Under the pieces are notes generated by a model. The model searched no databases. It was not told the origin of the DNA and saw only the letters and a program-made list of their open reading frames with translations. From CAVSKL01 sp963728475 [NCBI: Candidatus Eiseniibacteriota bacterium] (GTDB lineage Bacteria; Eisenbacteria; RBG-16-71-46; JABDJR01): a stretch of DNA of 64,000 nt. Both the position numbers and the translations under genes were made by a program. This document shows positions 62,984 through 64,000 of the stretch, piece by piece. Each line of letters opens with the position of its first letter. The first letter of the stretch is position 1. The stretch covers positions 1,984,001 through 2,048,000 of the forward strand of contig CAVSKL010000001.1 in NCBI GenBank assembly GCA_963728475.1, read 5' to 3'.

Positions 62984-63008
62984 CCCCCGCGCATCCCGAG
63001 TGATCTCG

Positions 63009-63041
63009 AAGGGCCCCGGGGCGGCATGCTCCGGGGCCCTT
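63009..63041 (+). terminator. Terminator-like hairpin after the S8 protease gene
   Basis: A perfect 11-bp stem (63009-63019 with 63031-63041), 11-nt loop, beginning 26 bp past the stop. The second arm ends in TT and only a short C/T run follows. Confidence 0.6.
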
Positions 63042-63160
63042 CCCATTCGGGGCCGGAAGGACGAGGCGTTGGGTCCCCCACCGGCCGGGCGGTGTACACC
63101 CGAGGACCCGTCGCCTACAATGGCCGGGAGTGGGGGCGGCCGCGCGTGGGGGCGCGTTTG

Positions 63161-64000
63161 ATGAGATTGCCGACAGGGAAACCATGCTTGGCGGCGGCGG
63201 CGGCGGCGCTGGCGCTGGTCGCCTCGTGCAGCTTTCCCTCCCAGGCGCCGGTCTGGGACACCCGCTGGATCCTCCCCGCCGACCGCGCCGAGATCGACGT
63301 CTCCGACTTTCTTCCCGGCGGCGTCACCGTGGCTCCCGGTGGGCGGGAACTTTCGGTGGCGGTGGATCCCTTCACCTTCGCCCGGTCCCTGGGCGACGTC
63401 TGTCCGGCCTGCGGCGAGCTGAACGGCCAGGTGGTGCCCAAGCCGGCCTTCCAGACCGGGATCGAGGGGGAGGGGGACCTTCCCGCCGAGGTGATGTCGG
63501 TCACGGTGTCCGAACTCTCGGTCCGGCTCGCGGTGACCAACGGGTTCGGCTTCGACCCCCTGCGGCCGGGAGGCGGCGCCACCGGGAGCCTCACCTTCTA
63601 CCTGCTCGGCGGCGCCGACGGGCAGATCCCGGTGGACTCGGTCCGGGTGGACGGGGCCGGCACCGCGTTCCCACCCGGGACGACCCTGGAGCGGACCGCC
63701 GAGGTTTCCGGGGCCGAGTTCGGGAGCACGGTGCGGGTGATGCTGGTGCTGGACTCGCCGGCGGGGGACCCGGTGCGGGTGGACACCGGCGCCTCGATCC
63801 ACGTCGTCGTGACCCCGGAGACGGTGCTGGTCTCCTCCGCCCGGGTATCGGTGGCGGGCCGGACGGTCTCGGTGGATCCGGTGGAGCTGAGCCTTGCCGA
63901 CGTGGACCAGGACCTGGTCGACCGGGTCGAGTCGGGGGCGCTGGAACTCCTGGTGCGGAACCCGCTCCGGGCGCCGGTGGATTTCACGCTCCGGATCACC
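63161..64000 (+). CDS. Lipoprotein of unknown function (3' end cut by window edge)
   Basis: An open frame of 280 codons runs from ATG 63161 to the right edge without a stop. The N-terminus has a lipoprotein signal: basic start (MRLPTGKPCL), Ala-rich core and lipobox ALVASC with Cys at about residue 25, followed by SFPSQAPVWDTRW. It should be anchored to an envelope membrane. The visible mature part is beta-rich with no motif I can name (GRELSVAVDPFTFARSLGD, GSLTFYLLGGADGQIPVDSV, DTGASIHVVVTPETV). The repeated valine-rich alternating pattern suggests tandem beta-sandwich domains. It lies about 175 bp after the S8 protease, past the hairpin, so it is probably a separate unit. Confidence 0.75.
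   Translation, partial: MRLPTGKPCLAAAAAALALVASCSFPSQAPVWDTRWILPADRAEIDVSDFLPGGVTVAPGGRELSVAVDPFTFARSLGDVCPACGELNGQVVPKPAFQTGIEGEGDLPAEVMSVTVSELSVRLAVTNGFGFDPLRPGGGATGSLTFYLLGGADGQIPVDSVRVDGAGTAFPPGTTLERTAEVSGAEFGSTVRVMLVLDSPAGDPVRVDTGASIHVVVTPETVLVSSARVSVAGRTVSVDPVELSLADVDQDLVDRVESGALELLVRNPLRAPVDFTLRIT

Noticed and set aside
1-64000. CRISPR arrays, insertion sequences, integrases, tRNA and rRNA genes.
   Set aside because: I saw no regularly spaced repeats, transposase or integrase motifs, or tRNA/rRNA-like sequences in the intergenic spaces. A dedicated scan could still find a short tRNA.

Overview
The window is 64 kb of very GC-rich bacterial DNA with about 30 protein genes. I found no rRNA, tRNA, CRISPR array or insertion sequence. 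At least five large secreted proteins end in a C-terminal sorting domain of the Por-secretion/FlgD-Ig type. A PorV/PorQ-like barrel protein, a TonB receptor with a carboxypeptidase-regulatory-like domain, and S46 and tricorn-type peptidases are also present. This mix suggests a Gram-negative member of the Fibrobacteres-Chlorobi-Bacteroidetes superphylum or its candidate relatives (Eisenbacteria, Latescibacterota, Gemmatimonadota-like), probably known from a metagenome. That placement is inference.

Layout. 1-17.4 kb: a carbohydrate locus. A divergent LacI-operator-promoter region separates a cytoplasmic GH94 phosphorylase and GH1 glucosidase (minus strand) from a LacI regulator and a train of surface proteins (plus strand): a CBM9/DOMON-like protein, a TonB receptor, a large Fn3/sorting protein, a PorV/PorQ barrel and a secreted GH144-like glucanase. 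The GH94 subtype plus GH144 point to beta-1,2-glucan. 17.6-24.4 kb: a secreted protein of unknown function, a four-part kinase-cyclase-ATPase-TPR signalling protein and a PLP-dependent desulfurase-like enzyme. 24.4-30.5 kb: a visibly less GC-rich stretch with a 1606-residue secreted mosaic protein and a PEP-CTERM protein. 30.5-35.3 kb: an OPT oligopeptide transporter divergent from an S46 dipeptidyl peptidase, then an RRM RNA-binding protein with a structured leader. 35.8-38.1 kb: a compact module of outer-membrane barrel, inner-membrane protein and FMN-binding-like periplasmic protein. 38.3-41.6 kb: a tricorn-like S41 protease. 41.9-51.1 kb: a tight seven-gene operon for complete reductive pyrimidine breakdown. 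51.2-64 kb: a DUF2723 membrane protein, a SWIM-SNF2 helicase with cystathionine beta-synthase, two unknown secreted proteins, a subtilisin-like S8 protease and the start of a lipoprotein.

How the genes work together. In the glycan locus the surface GH144 enzyme would cut the polymer, the TonB receptor and its partners would import fragments, and GH94 plus GH1 would finish them in the cytoplasm under LacI control. In the pyrimidine operon an NCS1 permease imports uracil/thymine, PreTA reduces it, hydantoinase and ureidopropionase open it to beta-alanine, and an aminotransferase plus CoA-acylating dehydrogenase give acetyl- or propionyl-CoA. The S46, OPT and tricorn genes fit peptide scavenging.

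Caution. Three large genes (GH94, the Fn3/sorting protein and the tricorn protease) are each broken by one missing base in a G/C homopolymer. All three are otherwise intact, so assembly error is more likely than gene decay.
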